A stretch of 64,000 bases of DNA, taken from Homoserinibacter sp. GY 40078. GTDB lineage: Bacteria; Actinomycetota; Actinomycetes; Actinomycetales; Microbacteriaceae. The translations under genes were made by a program, and so were the position numbers. Position 1 is the stretch's first letter, and every line of letters starts with the position of its first letter. Below, piece by piece: positions 16,166 through 24,789 of this stretch. Under the pieces are notes generated by a model. That model did not search any database. It was not told where the DNA came from and saw nothing but the letters and a program-made list of their open reading frames with translations. The stretch spans positions 1 through 64,000 of the forward strand of contig NZ_VRTZ01000002.1 of NCBI RefSeq assembly GCF_008017545.1. The letters are read 5' to 3'.

Positions 16166-16968
16166 GACAGCCACCCTCCGTCGACGACGAGCGTGTGGCC
16201 CGTCACGTAGGCCGCCTCGGAGGACGAGAGGAACGCGACCGCGTCGGCCACCTCGTCCGTCTCGGCGAGGCGCCCGAGGGGGATGCGCGTGCCGACGAGA
16301 TCGGCCGTGCCCTCGTCCGAGAGCAGGCCCCGCACAAGCGCGGTGTCCATGGTGCCCGGTGCGACGGCGTTCACCCGCACGCCGCTCGGGCCAAGCTCGC
16401 GCGCGAGCGCTTGGGTGAGCATCCGGATGCCGGCCTTCGAGACGTCGTAGGCGGCCATCGGCTGCGACGAGGCGGTGAACGACGACGTCGAGGCGACGTT
16501 CACGATCGAGGCCCCGGCCCCGGCCCCGGCTCCGGCTCCGCGAGCGACGAGTGCCGGCGCGGCGGCGCGGGCGACGAGGAAGGGCCCGCGGAGGTTGATG
16601 TTCATGAGCTGGTCCCAGCGTTCGGGAGTGGTGTCGGCGAGCGACGCGGCGAACGCGATGCCGGCGTTGTTGACGACGGTCGTGAGCGGCAGGCGCTCGG
16701 CCCACTGCGTCACGACGCGCTCGACTGCGTCCGGGTCGGCGACGTCGAGCGCCTCACCGTGCGCGTCGGCGCCGAGCGCACGCAGTTCGGCGACGGCCGC
16801 CTCGATGGCGTGCCGGTCGAGGTCGGTGACGATCACGGTGTCGCCGCGGCGTGCGAGGCGGCGGGCGATCGAGGCGCCGAGGCCGCGCGCGGCCCCGGTC
16901 ACGAGAGAGACGGAGCCGAGGGGCCCACTGTGATCAGCGAGCCCCTCGGGGTTGATGGATGCGGTCAT
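16162..16968 (-). CDS. SDR family oxidoreductase
   Basis: Short-chain dehydrogenase of 268 residues: TGAARGLG cofactor motif, NNAGIA, catalytic Ser in NVASTSS, and YDVSK. A Gly-Ala repeat, GAGAGAGAGAS, encoded by a run of nearly identical hexamers near 16512-16548, replaces the usual short loop before the beta-strand carrying the catalytic serine. This looks like a local slippage expansion. It lies seven bases downstream of the binding-protein stop and overlaps the next SDR gene. Confidence 0.88.
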   Translation of the reverse strand: MTASINPEGLADHSGPLGSVSLVTGAARGLGASIARRLARRGDTVIVTDLDRHAIEAAVAELRALGADAHGEALDVADPDAVERVVTQWAERLPLTTVVNNAGIAFAASLADTTPERWDQLMNINLRGPFLVARAAAPALVARGAGAGAGAGASIVNVASTSSFTASSQPMAAYDVSKAGIRMLTQALARELGPSGVRVNAVAPGTMDTALVRGLLSDEGTADLVGTRIPLGRLAETDEVADAVAFLSSSEAAYVTGHTLVVDGGWLS

Positions 16969-16975
16969 GGAGCAA

Positions 16976-17797
16976 TCAGAGCGTGGGCTCGATCCACTTC
17001 CGGTAGAGCGCGTCGAGAGTTCCGTCGGCGGTGCGGTAGGCGAGCCAGTTGTCGACCCAGGTCTTCCACTCCGTGTCGCCGTAAGGCAGAGCGTACGCGC
17101 CGAACTGCGTCGCGAACGCCTCGCCCGAATTCAGCAGGTGCACGGTGTCGGGGTTCGCGTCGACGTACGGGCCCGCGAGGTACTCCTCGACGATCGAGGC
17201 GGCAGCCCGGCCCGAGCTCACCTCGAGCAGCGCGGCATCCTGGTCGAGCTCGGTGATCGTCGCCTTCTGGAAGCTGCGCTTGGCGAGCTCCGCGGCGGTC
17301 GACCCGGTGAGCACCGTGATGACGGTGCCCTCGGTGTCGAGGTCCGCGATCGTCGTGTCGGCGGGGAGGTCCGCGTTGCCGAGCAGCACCTGGTTGTACG
17401 GCACGTACGGGTCCGAGAACCAGACGGTCTTGGCGCGCTCGGGGGTGTTGACGAGGCCGACCGAGATCATGTCGAACTGGTCCGCGATGAGGCCCGGGAT
17501 GAGCGCCTCGAACTCCTGGTCCTGGATGTCGAGGTCGACGCCGAGGTCGGCGGCCATCAGGTCGAGCAGTTCGACGTCGTAACCGGCGGGGTTGCCGTCG
17601 TCGTCGATGTACATCTGCGGCTCGAACTGCAGCGTCATACCGACGGTCAGCTTGCCCGAGTCGAGGATGTCGTCGAGGGTGGAGCCGCCGGCCGCGGTGT
17701 CGCCGCCCGCGGCGGTGCAGCCGGTGAGCAGAGCGGATGCCGCCACGAGGGCGGTGGCGCCGGCGAGGATGCCGCGCCGAGTGGTGCGCTTGGTCAT
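16976..17797 (-). CDS. Amino-acid-type ABC transporter substrate-binding lipoprotein
   Basis: SBP_bac_3 family binding protein of 273 residues. Its signal peptide ends in a lipobox, SALLTGC. Family features include KLTVGMTLQFEPQMY and the GYDVELLDLMAADLG segment that lines the ligand pocket. The start is supported by AGGAAGG upstream of the ATG. The transporter is arranged ATPase, permease, binding protein, followed by two dehydrogenases, so the imported amino-acid-like molecule is probably oxidised by them. Ligand unknown. Confidence 0.92.
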   Translation of the reverse strand: MTKRTTRRGILAGATALVAASALLTGCTAAGGDTAAGGSTLDDILDSGKLTVGMTLQFEPQMYIDDDGNPAGYDVELLDLMAADLGVDLDIQDQEFEALIPGLIADQFDMISVGLVNTPERAKTVWFSDPYVPYNQVLLGNADLPADTTIADLDTEGTVITVLTGSTAAELAKRSFQKATITELDQDAALLEVSSGRAAASIVEEYLAGPYVDANPDTVHLLNSGEAFATQFGAYALPYGDTEWKTWVDNWLAYRTADGTLDALYRKWIEPTL

Positions 17798-17876
17798 GCG
17801 ATGCCTTCCTGAGGAAGCGGATACGGGTGTGGTGCGGTGTGGTGCGGGGGTGCCGGGCGGATCCCGGCGTGGGCGC

Positions 17877-18620
17877 TCACCTCTCGGTGACCGCCAGCTC
17901 TGTGAGCCGGTCGAGACGCGCGCGGCGTCGACGGCTGGTGTGTCGACGACCGCCGAGGGCGTCGCGGCCGGTGGCGTGTCGGCGCTCGAGGTACGAGAAC
18001 ACCTGCGAGATCACGAGCGTCACGACGAGGTAGAGGATGACGGTCGCGGTGTAGATCTCGAAGGGCCGGAAGGTCTGGGAGGTGAGCAGCTGTGCGGAGC
18101 GGATGAGCTCCATCACGCCGATGTACGACACGAGCGAGCTGTCCTTGATGAGTCCGACGATGTTGTTGCCGAGCGGCGGGATGACGATCCGCAACGCCTG
18201 GGGGAGCGTGATCGAGATGAAGGTGCGCACGGAGTTGAATCCGAGCGAGTGGGCCGCCTCGATCTGCCCCGGGGGCACCGCCTGGATGCCGGCGCGATAG
18301 ACCTCGGCCATCCACGCCGTGTACTGCAGGGCGAGCGCGAGCACGCCGGCGAAGAACGGTGTGAAGTTCACGCCGATCGCGAGCGAGATGCCGTAGTAGA
18401 CGTAGATGATGAGCGCGAACGGCGGTACGGAGCGCAGCACGTTAATGAACGCCGCCGCGATCCAGCGCAGGATCGCGATGTGGCTGAGCCGCAGCAGCGC
18501 TACGAGCAGCCCGCCGATGAGGGCGATGAGGGCTGCGATGCCCGAGAGCTGCAGCGTCATGAGGAGGCCCTGGGCGAAGAGGTCCAGATTGTCGAAGACG
18601 ACCGACCAGTTCATGTTCAC
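17877..18620 (-). CDS. Amino-acid ABC transporter permease (HisM/GlnP type)
   Basis: Permease of 247 residues with about five helices. N-terminal hydrophobic segments start near [20 protein letters not shown], a typical opening of polar amino-acid permeases, and the EAA loop is around [18 protein letters not shown]. It has a single permease gene, so the pore is a homodimer. It overlaps the ATPase gene by four bases and lies 79 bases upstream of the binding-protein gene. Confidence 0.91.
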   Translation of the reverse strand: MNMNWSVVFDNLDLFAQGLLMTLQLSGIAALIALIGGLLVALLRLSHIAILRWIAAAFINVLRSVPPFALIIYVYYGISLAIGVNFTPFFAGVLALALQYTAWMAEVYRAGIQAVPPGQIEAAHSLGFNSVRTFISITLPQALRIVIPPLGNNIVGLIKDSSLVSYIGVMELIRSAQLLTSQTFRPFEIYTATVILYLVVTLVISQVFSYLERRHATGRDALGGRRHTSRRRRARLDRLTELAVTER

Positions 18621-19384
18621 AGCACGGCCTCCAGGAACTTCCGGGTACGGGGCTCGGTGGTGGTGGTGAAGAGCGAGCGGTCGCCCTTCTCGACGATCTG
18701 CCCGGCGTCCATGAACACGTTCTGATCGCCCATCTCGCGGGCGAAGCCCATCTCATGGGTGACGACCACCATCGTCATGCCGTCCTCGGCGACGGCGCGC
18801 ATGACGCCGAGCACCTCGCCCACCATCTCGGGGTCGAGCGCGGAGGTCGGCTCGTCGAAGAGCATGACGTCGGGCTCCATCACGAGGGCGCGGGCGATCG
18901 CGACACGCTGCTGCTGGCCTCCGGAGAGCTGGCTCGGGTAGCTGCCGAGCTTGTCGATGAGGCCGACCCGGCGGAGGGCGCGCGCGGCGCGCACCTCGGC
19001 CTCGTCGCGTGAGATGTGTTTGACCCGCCGGAGGGCGATCGAGACGTTGTCGAGCGCCGTCAGGTGCGGGAAGAGGTTGAACTGCTGGAAGACCATGCCG
19101 ACCTTCTGGCGCAGCTGGAGACGGTTGCCCCGAGGGAGCGTCGCGCCCGGGATCCCGGGTCCGTACTCCGCGCCGAGCACCTCGACGGAGCCGGAGTCGG
19201 GCTGCTCGAGCAGGTTGATGCTGCGGAGCAGGGTCGACTTCCCGGAGCCCGAGGGCCCGAAGATCACGACGTGCTCGCCCCGGTGGACCGTCAGGTCGAC
19301 ACCGTGGAGCACCTCGTGGTCGCCGTACGACTTCACGATGGAGCGCAGGCGGATCACTGCATCCGCCGAAGGTTTTGCCGTCAC
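18617..19384 (-). CDS. Amino-acid ABC transporter ATP-binding protein (GlnQ/HisP type)
   Basis: ATPase of about 255 residues with Walker [11 protein letters not shown]-loop [17 protein letters not shown] (typical of polar amino-acid systems), signature LSGGQQQR, Walker [15 protein letters not shown] and H-loop [10 protein letters not shown] favour the GTG at 19384: a further GTG at 19429 would add 15 codons that are AT-rich and unlike local codon use. No clear Shine-Dalgarno supports either, so the start is uncertain. It is the first gene of the minus-strand operon. Confidence 0.88.
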   Translation of the reverse strand: MTAKPSADAVIRLRSIVKSYGDHEVLHGVDLTVHRGEHVVIFGPSGSGKSTLLRSINLLEQPDSGSVEVLGAEYGPGIPGATLPRGNRLQLRQKVGMVFQQFNLFPHLTALDNVSIALRRVKHISRDEAEVRAARALRRVGLIDKLGSYPSQLSGGQQQRVAIARALVMEPDVMLFDEPTSALDPEMVGEVLGVMRAVAEDGMTMVVVTHEMGFAREMGDQNVFMDAGQIVEKGDRSLFTTTTEPRTRKFLEAVL

Positions 19385-19429
19385 ACCATCATTGTTTTCA
19401 TTTGAAAGGCGGCTATGTCCAGCCAGCAC

Positions 19430-19449
19430 GCAATCGTTAACATGATTGC
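19430..19449. promoter_or_regulatory. Palindrome in the divergent promoter region
   Basis: GCAATC-N8-GATTGC with a GTTAAC core, in the AT-rich 163-bp gap between the ABC operon and the luciferase-like pair. Candidate operator for a regulator of both, perhaps the nearby Lrp/AsnC protein. Confidence 0.45.
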
Positions 19450-19547
19450 TACATTCGAAACGCGCACGTAACGCGATCGGGGCTAGCCTGCTTTCAGATG
19501 CGAGCGATCACGTCTGGTCGCGGGTCGTCTCGCGGAGAGGGAGCAAC

Positions 19548-20522
19548 ATGAGAGTCGGCGCGGGCCTCTGGAATCTGCAGCAGAGCGCGATGGTGCCCAG
19601 GTCGTCCGCCGCGACCTACCGCGGATTCATCGACGAGGCACGCCGCCTCGAAGCTCTCGGATACGACTCGCTCTGGCTGAGCGAGCACCACTTCTTCTAC
19701 GACGGCTACTGCCCGGCCGTGCTGACCGCCGCCTCCGCCGCGCTCTCGGCCACCACGCGCCTGCGCGTCGGCACGGGGATGCTGCTGCTCCCGCTGCAGG
19801 AGGGCGAGCGCGTCGCCCGCGCCGCCGCCCAGCTGAGCGCAGCGAGCGGTGGCCGGTTCGACCTCGGCGTGGGCCTCGGCTACCGGGATGTCGAGTTCGA
19901 TGGCAAGGGTCTCGCCAAGAAGGACCGCCTCGCCCGCAGCCGTACTTCGCTCGCGGCGATCGCACGCGTGGCGGAGCCGGCAGGTGTGACGGTCTGGAAC
20001 GGATCCGCGACTCCCGCGGGCGTCGCCCGTGCCGGTGCTCGCGGTCAGGGCGTCGTGCTCTCGGGCGGCAACCCGCTGAGCCTCGTGCGCGAGCTCGCCG
20101 CCGCCCACCGCGCCGGATGGGAGGAGGCCGGCCGTCCCGGTGCCGCTCGCCCGCGCGTCTCGGCGCTCCGGAACGTGTGGCTCACCTCCGACTCCGCGGA
20201 GCGCGACGCGGTGCTCGAGTACCAGCGCGCCAGCTACGTGCTCTACGCGGGTCTCGGCTGGAGCGTCAAGGCCACCGGCGACACTCCCGAGATGGACTTC
20301 CGCGCCGACGTGGACGCGGCCGTCGCGGCGGCGGTCGCCACCACGATCGTGGGGGACCGCCATGAGGTGCTCGACGGCCTCCGCGAGGTGGCGGAGGCGG
20401 GCGTCGACGACGTCATCCTCCGCGTCATGATCGAGGGCGCACCGACGCCCGCCGTGTTCGACATGCTGGGCCGCTTCGCCGACGAGGTCATGCCCGAGCT
20501 GGACGGTCTGGAGGCCGCATGA
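19548..20522 (+). CDS. LLM-class flavin-dependent oxidoreductase
   Basis: Luciferase-fold protein of 324 residues: RVGAGLWNLQQSA, ARRLEALGYDSLWLSEHHFF (the EHHF motif is typical of FMN-type luciferase-like monooxygenases), and AASGGRFDLGVGLGYRDVEF. The ATG at 19548 has GGAGAGGGAG upstream. It overlaps a second, shorter luciferase-fold gene by four bases, followed by an Lrp-type regulator. It is divergent from the amino-acid-type ABC operon, suggesting shared control and a role in oxidising the imported compound. Confidence 0.88.
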   Translation: MRVGAGLWNLQQSAMVPRSSAATYRGFIDEARRLEALGYDSLWLSEHHFFYDGYCPAVLTAASAALSATTRLRVGTGMLLLPLQEGERVARAAAQLSAASGGRFDLGVGLGYRDVEFDGKGLAKKDRLARSRTSLAAIARVAEPAGVTVWNGSATPAGVARAGARGQGVVLSGGNPLSLVRELAAAHRAGWEEAGRPGAARPRVSALRNVWLTSDSAERDAVLEYQRASYVLYAGLGWSVKATGDTPEMDFRADVDAAVAAAVATTIVGDRHEVLDGLREVAEAGVDDVILRVMIEGAPTPAVFDMLGRFADEVMPELDGLEAA

Positions 20523-21301
20523 GGATCCATCTGCAGCTGCCGGTCGACGACGCCGCGACGTGGGCGGCCGAGGCGGATCGCGTCGGCGTGCACGGCGTGC
20601 TCGTCTCGCCCGCCGCGGGTCTCGGCGCGATCAGCGCGCCTCCCGTGGCCCTCGCCACCCGCGACGCGCGGGTGATCGTGCCGGTCGTGCTCGGCGAGGA
20701 GCACCCGGTGACGCTTGCGGAGGAGCTCGTCGTGCTCGACGCGCTGAGCGGCGGACGGATCGTGGCGCTCGTCGACACCGCCGGGCTCGATGCGGAGGCG
20801 GCCCTCGAGGACGCCGCTCTGCTGCGGCACGCGCTCTCGGGTCGTCCCATCCGCCACCGCGGAGCACGCTGGACCGTGCCCGCGGGGATCGCCGAGGATG
20901 CACCCGACGCCGTGATCGTCACTCCGGGACCCGTTCAGCTCGAGCTTCCGCTCTGGGTCACCGGTGCCGCGGCATCCGAGGTGGGCGCGTCGATCGGGCT
21001 CGCCGTGCTCGCCGAGGACGCGCAGGCGGACCTCGCACCCCGCGGCGTCCAACCCGCCTGTGCGGCGCTCAACGGCGACCTCGAGACCGACCGTGCGACG
21101 GTTCTCGCGTGGATGGCCGCCGGGGCCACCCACCTCGTGCTCGCGCTGCCCGACGGCGCCGCCCCCGCGATGCTTGGCGACTACCTCGCTCGGTACCTGA
21201 TCCCCGAGGCGGCGATGGTGGACTTCCCCCGGCTCATGGCCGAGACCACGCCTCCGCCCGTCTGGCCGGGATCCCTGCCGGCGGTCGAGAGCGCACCGTG
21301 A
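20519..21301 (+). CDS. Short luciferase-fold protein, probable partner of the preceding LLM enzyme
   Basis: Protein of 260 residues that keeps recognisable luciferase-fold landmarks (ADRVGVHGVLVSPA, LAEELVVLDALSGGRIVAL) but is about 70 residues shorter than its neighbour and lacks the conserved histidine/glycine active-site segments. It starts at an ATGA overlap directly after a full-length LLM gene. The pair recalls LuxA/LuxB, where one subunit is catalytic and one is structural. A degenerate paralogue with its own reaction is the alternative. Confidence 0.72.
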   Translation: MRIHLQLPVDDAATWAAEADRVGVHGVLVSPAAGLGAISAPPVALATRDARVIVPVVLGEEHPVTLAEELVVLDALSGGRIVALVDTAGLDAEAALEDAALLRHALSGRPIRHRGARWTVPAGIAEDAPDAVIVTPGPVQLELPLWVTGAAASEVGASIGLAVLAEDAQADLAPRGVQPACAALNGDLETDRATVLAWMAAGATHLVLALPDGAAPAMLGDYLARYLIPEAAMVDFPRLMAETTPPPVWPGSLPAVESAP

Positions 21302-21846
21302 CGCAGACGCCGCCGCCTGCCTCGACGATGGCGGGCCTCTCGACGCTCGTCGCCCGATCCCGTCCGGCCGTCCCGCTCGACGAGACCGACCGCGAACTGC
21401 TCTCGGCGCTCGCCGCAGACCCGCGGATCTCGCAGCGCCAGCTCGCGAAGCAGATCGGCATGTCGGCGCCGTCGATCGGCGAACGTGTCGCGCGTCTCGA
21501 GCGGCTCGGAGTGATCCGCGGCTACACGGTCGACATCGACTGGTCGGCGGTCGACCTGCCCGTGCTCGTCTATATGCCCATCACGATCGCGATCGGTGCC
21601 GACGTGAAGATGCTCGTCGAGCAGCTGCGGGCGATCGCCGAGCTCGAGGAGCTCGTGGTCGTCACGGGTGGCTACGACCTCATCGCGCGCTTCCGGTTGC
21701 GCGACCACGCGCACCTGCAGGAGCTGCTGCTGGATCGGCTGTATCCGATCCCGGGGCTCCAGCGATTCGAGACCTTCCTCAGCCTGGGCGAGATCCCGGC
21801 GGCGATCGCGCTCGACGAGATCCTCGCGCGCCGGGCCGCGGAATAG
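21298..21846 (+). CDS. Lrp/AsnC family transcriptional regulator
   Basis: Regulator of 182 residues. After a 25-residue leader comes the AsnC-type winged helix ([20 protein letters not shown] with [20 protein letters not shown]), then the RAM ligand-binding domain with [15 protein letters not shown]. Lrp-type proteins sense amino acids and control their uptake and breakdown. The GTG at 21298 overlaps the preceding stop (GTGA). It is the likely regulator of the adjoining LLM pair and the divergent amino-acid-type ABC/SDR operon. Confidence 0.88.
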   Translation: MTQTPPPASTMAGLSTLVARSRPAVPLDETDRELLSALAADPRISQRQLAKQIGMSAPSIGERVARLERLGVIRGYTVDIDWSAVDLPVLVYMPITIAIGADVKMLVEQLRAIAELEELVVVTGGYDLIARFRLRDHAHLQELLLDRLYPIPGLQRFETFLSLGEIPAAIALDEILARRAAE

Positions 21847-21922
21847 CCCGGATCCGCGCTCGCGGGCCGTCCGCGAGCGCTCTGTCGGTTGCGGCACCGA
21901 GCCGCGCCGCAACCTGAACCCG

Positions 21923-21928
21923 CAGAAT
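21923..21928 (+). promoter_or_regulatory. -10 element, leaderless start of fgd
   Basis: CAGAAT, six bases before the ATG at 21935, identical in sequence and spacing to the element in front of cofC. Confidence 0.45.
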
Positions 21929-21934
21929 GGAGTC

Positions 21935-22954
21935 ATGAGCGTGTTGCGTCTGGGATACAAGGCTTCGGCCGAACAGTTCGGCCCGAGGGACCTCGTGGAG
22001 TTCGCCGTCGAGGCGGAAGCCCACGGTTTCGAGTCGGTGACGGTGTCGGACCACTTCCAGCCGTGGCGGCACGAAGGCGGCCACGCGCCCTTCTCGCTCG
22101 CGTGGATGGCGGCCGTCGGCGAGCGCACGAGCTCGATCGTGATGGGCACCTCGGTGATGACCCCCACCTTCCGCTACAACCCGGCGGTCATCGCGCAGGC
22201 GTTCGCGACGATGGGCGAGCTGTACCCGGGCCGTGTGTTCCTCGGCGTCGGATCGGGCGAAGCGCTCAACGAGATCGCGACCGGATGGCGCGGCGAGTGG
22301 CCCGAGTTCAAGGAGCGCTTCGCGCGCCTGCGCGAGTCGGTCGACCTCATGCGCGAGCTGTGGACGGGCGACCGGGTGAACTTCGACGGCGAGTACTACC
22401 GCACGGTCGACGCCTCCATCTACGACGTGCCGGAGGGTGGCATCCCCGTCTACATCGCGGCGGGCGGCCCGATGGTCGCGCGCTACGCGGGCCGCGCCGG
22501 CGACGGCTTCATCTGCACCTCGGGCAAGGGCGCCGAGCTCTACCGCGACCAACTCATGCCGGCTGTCGCCGAGGGTGCGGCGAAGGCCGACAAGACCCTC
22601 GCCGACGTGGATCGCATGATCGAGATCAAGCTCTCGTACGACACCGACCCCGAGGCGGCTCTCGAGAACACGCGCTTCTGGGCGCCGCTCGCGCTCTCGA
22701 AGGAGCAGAAGCACGACATCACCGACCCGGTGGAGATGGAGAAGGCCGCCGACGCGCTGCCGATCGAGAAGATCGCTTCGCGCTGGATCGTGGGCTCGGA
22801 TCCTGATCAGGTGGTCTCCGAGATCGCCCAGTACGTCGACTGGGGCCTCAACCACCTCGTCTTCCACGCCCCCGGTCACGATCAGCGGCGGTTCATGGAG
22901 CTGTTCGAGCGCGATCTCGCTCCGCGGCTGCGACAGCTCACCGCGAAGGACTGA
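21935..22954 (+). CDS. fgd: F420-dependent glucose-6-phosphate dehydrogenase
   Basis: Luciferase-fold enzyme of 339 residues that oxidises glucose-6-phosphate while reducing F420 to F420H2. The mycobacterial Fgd1 active-site residues fall at the same numbers: His40 and Trp44 in [10 protein letters not shown] and Glu109 in [10 protein letters not shown], and the length is almost identical. This is the main source of F420H2 for the other luciferase-like enzymes. It has a leaderless start with CAGAAT six bases upstream. It is followed four bases later by an alcohol dehydrogenase, probably cotranscribed. Confidence 0.95.
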   Translation: MSVLRLGYKASAEQFGPRDLVEFAVEAEAHGFESVTVSDHFQPWRHEGGHAPFSLAWMAAVGERTSSIVMGTSVMTPTFRYNPAVIAQAFATMGELYPGRVFLGVGSGEALNEIATGWRGEWPEFKERFARLRESVDLMRELWTGDRVNFDGEYYRTVDASIYDVPEGGIPVYIAAGGPMVARYAGRAGDGFICTSGKGAELYRDQLMPAVAEGAAKADKTLADVDRMIEIKLSYDTDPEAALENTRFWAPLALSKEQKHDITDPVEMEKAADALPIEKIASRWIVGSDPDQVVSEIAQYVDWGLNHLVFHAPGHDQRRFMELFERDLAPRLRQLTAKD

Positions 22955-22958
22955 CACG

Positions 22959-24008
22959 ATGCGCGCGACGGTCATCCACGGCGAACGCGACGTTCGCCTC
23001 GAGGAGGTGCCGGATCCGGTGCTCTCGACCGGAGGCGATGCGATCGTCCGGGTGGTCGCCGCGTGCGTGTGCGGCTCGGACCTCTGGCCGTATCGCGGGG
23101 TGACGCCCACGCACGGCGCGCACCGGATCGGGCACGAGTTCGTGGGCATCGTGGAGGAGGTCGGATCGCAGGTCGAGCGCATCCGGGTGGGCGACTTCGT
23201 GATCGCGCCCTTCTACGACTGCGACATGACGTGCGCCAACTGCCGCAACGGTTTCAGCACCTCGTGCCTCGAGGGCGGATGGTGGGGCGCCGACGACCGC
23301 CTGGGCGGGTTCGCGGATGGCGGCCAGGGTGAGCGGGTGCGGGTTCCGCACGCCGACGGCTCGCTTGTGGCGACGCCGGCGATGCCCGACGAGGCGCTCG
23401 TGCCGCACCTGCTGACGCTCGCGGACGTCATGGGAACCGGCCACCACGCGGCTGTCTCCGGGGGAGTGGCGCCGGGGCGATCGGTCGTCGTCGTGGGTGA
23501 TGGCGCGGTGGGACTCTGCGCGGTGCTCGCCTCCGCGCGGCTCGGGGCTGAGCGGATCGTCGCGATGTCGCGGCATCCGGAGCGGCAGGAGCTCGCCCGG
23601 CGGTTCGGTGCAACCGACATCGTCGAGGAGCGCGGCGCGGACGGCGTGGCCCGCATCCGCGAGCTGTTCGACGGGATCGGTGCGGATGTGGTGCTCGAGT
23701 GCGTGGGCACCAAGGAGTCGATGGACCAGGCGTTGAAGTCGGCGCGTCCGGGCGGTCAGGTGGGCTTCGTGGGTGTGCCGAACGGCGGCCCGGAGTTGCC
23801 GATGCGTCAGCTATTCGGCAGCAACGTCGGGGTGCGCGGCGGCGTCGCGCCCGTGCGCAACTACGTGGAGGAGCTGCTGCCCGAGGTGTGGGACGGCCGC
23901 CTCCAGCCGGGTGCGGTGTTCGACCTCGAGCTTCCGCTCGCGGAGGTCGCGGAGGCGTACGCCGCGATGGACGAACGGCGGGCCGTCAAGGTGCTGTTGC
24001 GCCCCTGA
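22959..24008 (+). CDS. Zinc-dependent alcohol dehydrogenase family protein
   Basis: MDR/ADH-family enzyme of 349 residues. Catalytic-zinc ligands are Cys38 (VCGSD) and His59/Glu60 (GHE), the four structural-zinc cysteines are Cys88, 92, 95 and 103, and the Rossmann motif is VVGDGAVGLCAV. It resembles the group with GWWGADDRLGGFADGGQ inserted before the cofactor domain. The alcohol or aldehyde substrate is not predictable. It lies four bases after fgd. Confidence 0.9.
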   Translation: MRATVIHGERDVRLEEVPDPVLSTGGDAIVRVVAACVCGSDLWPYRGVTPTHGAHRIGHEFVGIVEEVGSQVERIRVGDFVIAPFYDCDMTCANCRNGFSTSCLEGGWWGADDRLGGFADGGQGERVRVPHADGSLVATPAMPDEALVPHLLTLADVMGTGHHAAVSGGVAPGRSVVVVGDGAVGLCAVLASARLGAERIVAMSRHPERQELARRFGATDIVEERGADGVARIRELFDGIGADVVLECVGTKESMDQALKSARPGGQVGFVGVPNGGPELPMRQLFGSNVGVRGGVAPVRNYVEELLPEVWDGRLQPGAVFDLELPLAEVAEAYAAMDERRAVKVLLRP

Positions 24009-24027
24009 CGACCCGCCGCATCGACTC

Positions 24028-24789
24028 TCAACGGAATCTGCGTCGGTACACCGCGCCCGCGGCGATGACCGCGGCCACGAGGATCCCCAGACACCAGGCG
24101 AGCGCGACCCACAGGTCGGTGCCCACCGGCTCCCCGACGAAGATCGCACGCAGGCTGTTCACGATCGAGGTGACCGGCTGGTTCTCGGCGAACCACCGCA
24201 CGGGCCCGGGCATCGTCTCGGTCGGCACGAACGCCGAGCTCACGAACGGCAGAAGGATCAGCGGGTAGGAGAACGCGCTCGCACCCTCCACGGAACTCGC
24301 CGAGAGGCCAGCGATCACGGCCACCCAGGTGAGGGCGAGCGTGAACAGCACCAGGATGCCCGCCACGCCCAGCCATCCGACCACGCTCGCCCCGGTGCGG
24401 AACCCCATGACGAGCGCCACGGCCACGACGAGCACCAGCGAGATCAGGTTCGCGACGAGCGAGGTGAGCACGTGTGCCCAGAGCACTCCCGATCGGGCGA
24501 TCGGCAGCGAGCGGAACCGCTCGAAGATGCCGCCTGCGACATCCATGTAGAGCCGGTACGAGGTGTACGAGATCCCGGAGGCGATGGTGATGAGCAGCAC
24601 GCCGGGCAGCAGGTAGTCGACGTAGGCGGTGTCGCCGGTGTCGATCGCGCCACCCAGCACGTAGACGAACAGCAGCATGATGCCGACCGGCATGATCGCG
24701 GTGGTGATGATGGTGTCGACGCTGCGGGTCACGTGCCGCAGGGTGCGGCCGGTGAGTGCGGCGGTGTCGCCGATGATGTGGGTGCTCAT
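24028..24789 (-). CDS. ABC-2 type transporter permease
   Basis: Export permease of 253 residues with about six helices, of the daunorubicin-resistance (DrrB) type: an N-terminal cytoplasmic stretch, the IMPVGIMLLFVYVLGGAI first helix, and the central DVAGGIFERFRSLPIARS motif. It overlaps the ATPase gene by four bases and is last in a PadR, DUF1048, ATPase, permease cassette. Probably a drug or lipid exporter; the substrate is unknown. Confidence 0.9.
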   Translation of the reverse strand: MSTHIIGDTAALTGRTLRHVTRSVDTIITTAIMPVGIMLLFVYVLGGAIDTGDTAYVDYLLPGVLLITIASGISYTSYRLYMDVAGGIFERFRSLPIARSGVLWAHVLTSLVANLISLVLVVAVALVMGFRTGASVVGWLGVAGILVLFTLALTWVAVIAGLSASSVEGASAFSYPLILLPFVSSAFVPTETMPGPVRWFAENQPVTSIVNSLRAIFVGEPVGTDLWVALAWCLGILVAAVIAAGAVYRRRFR

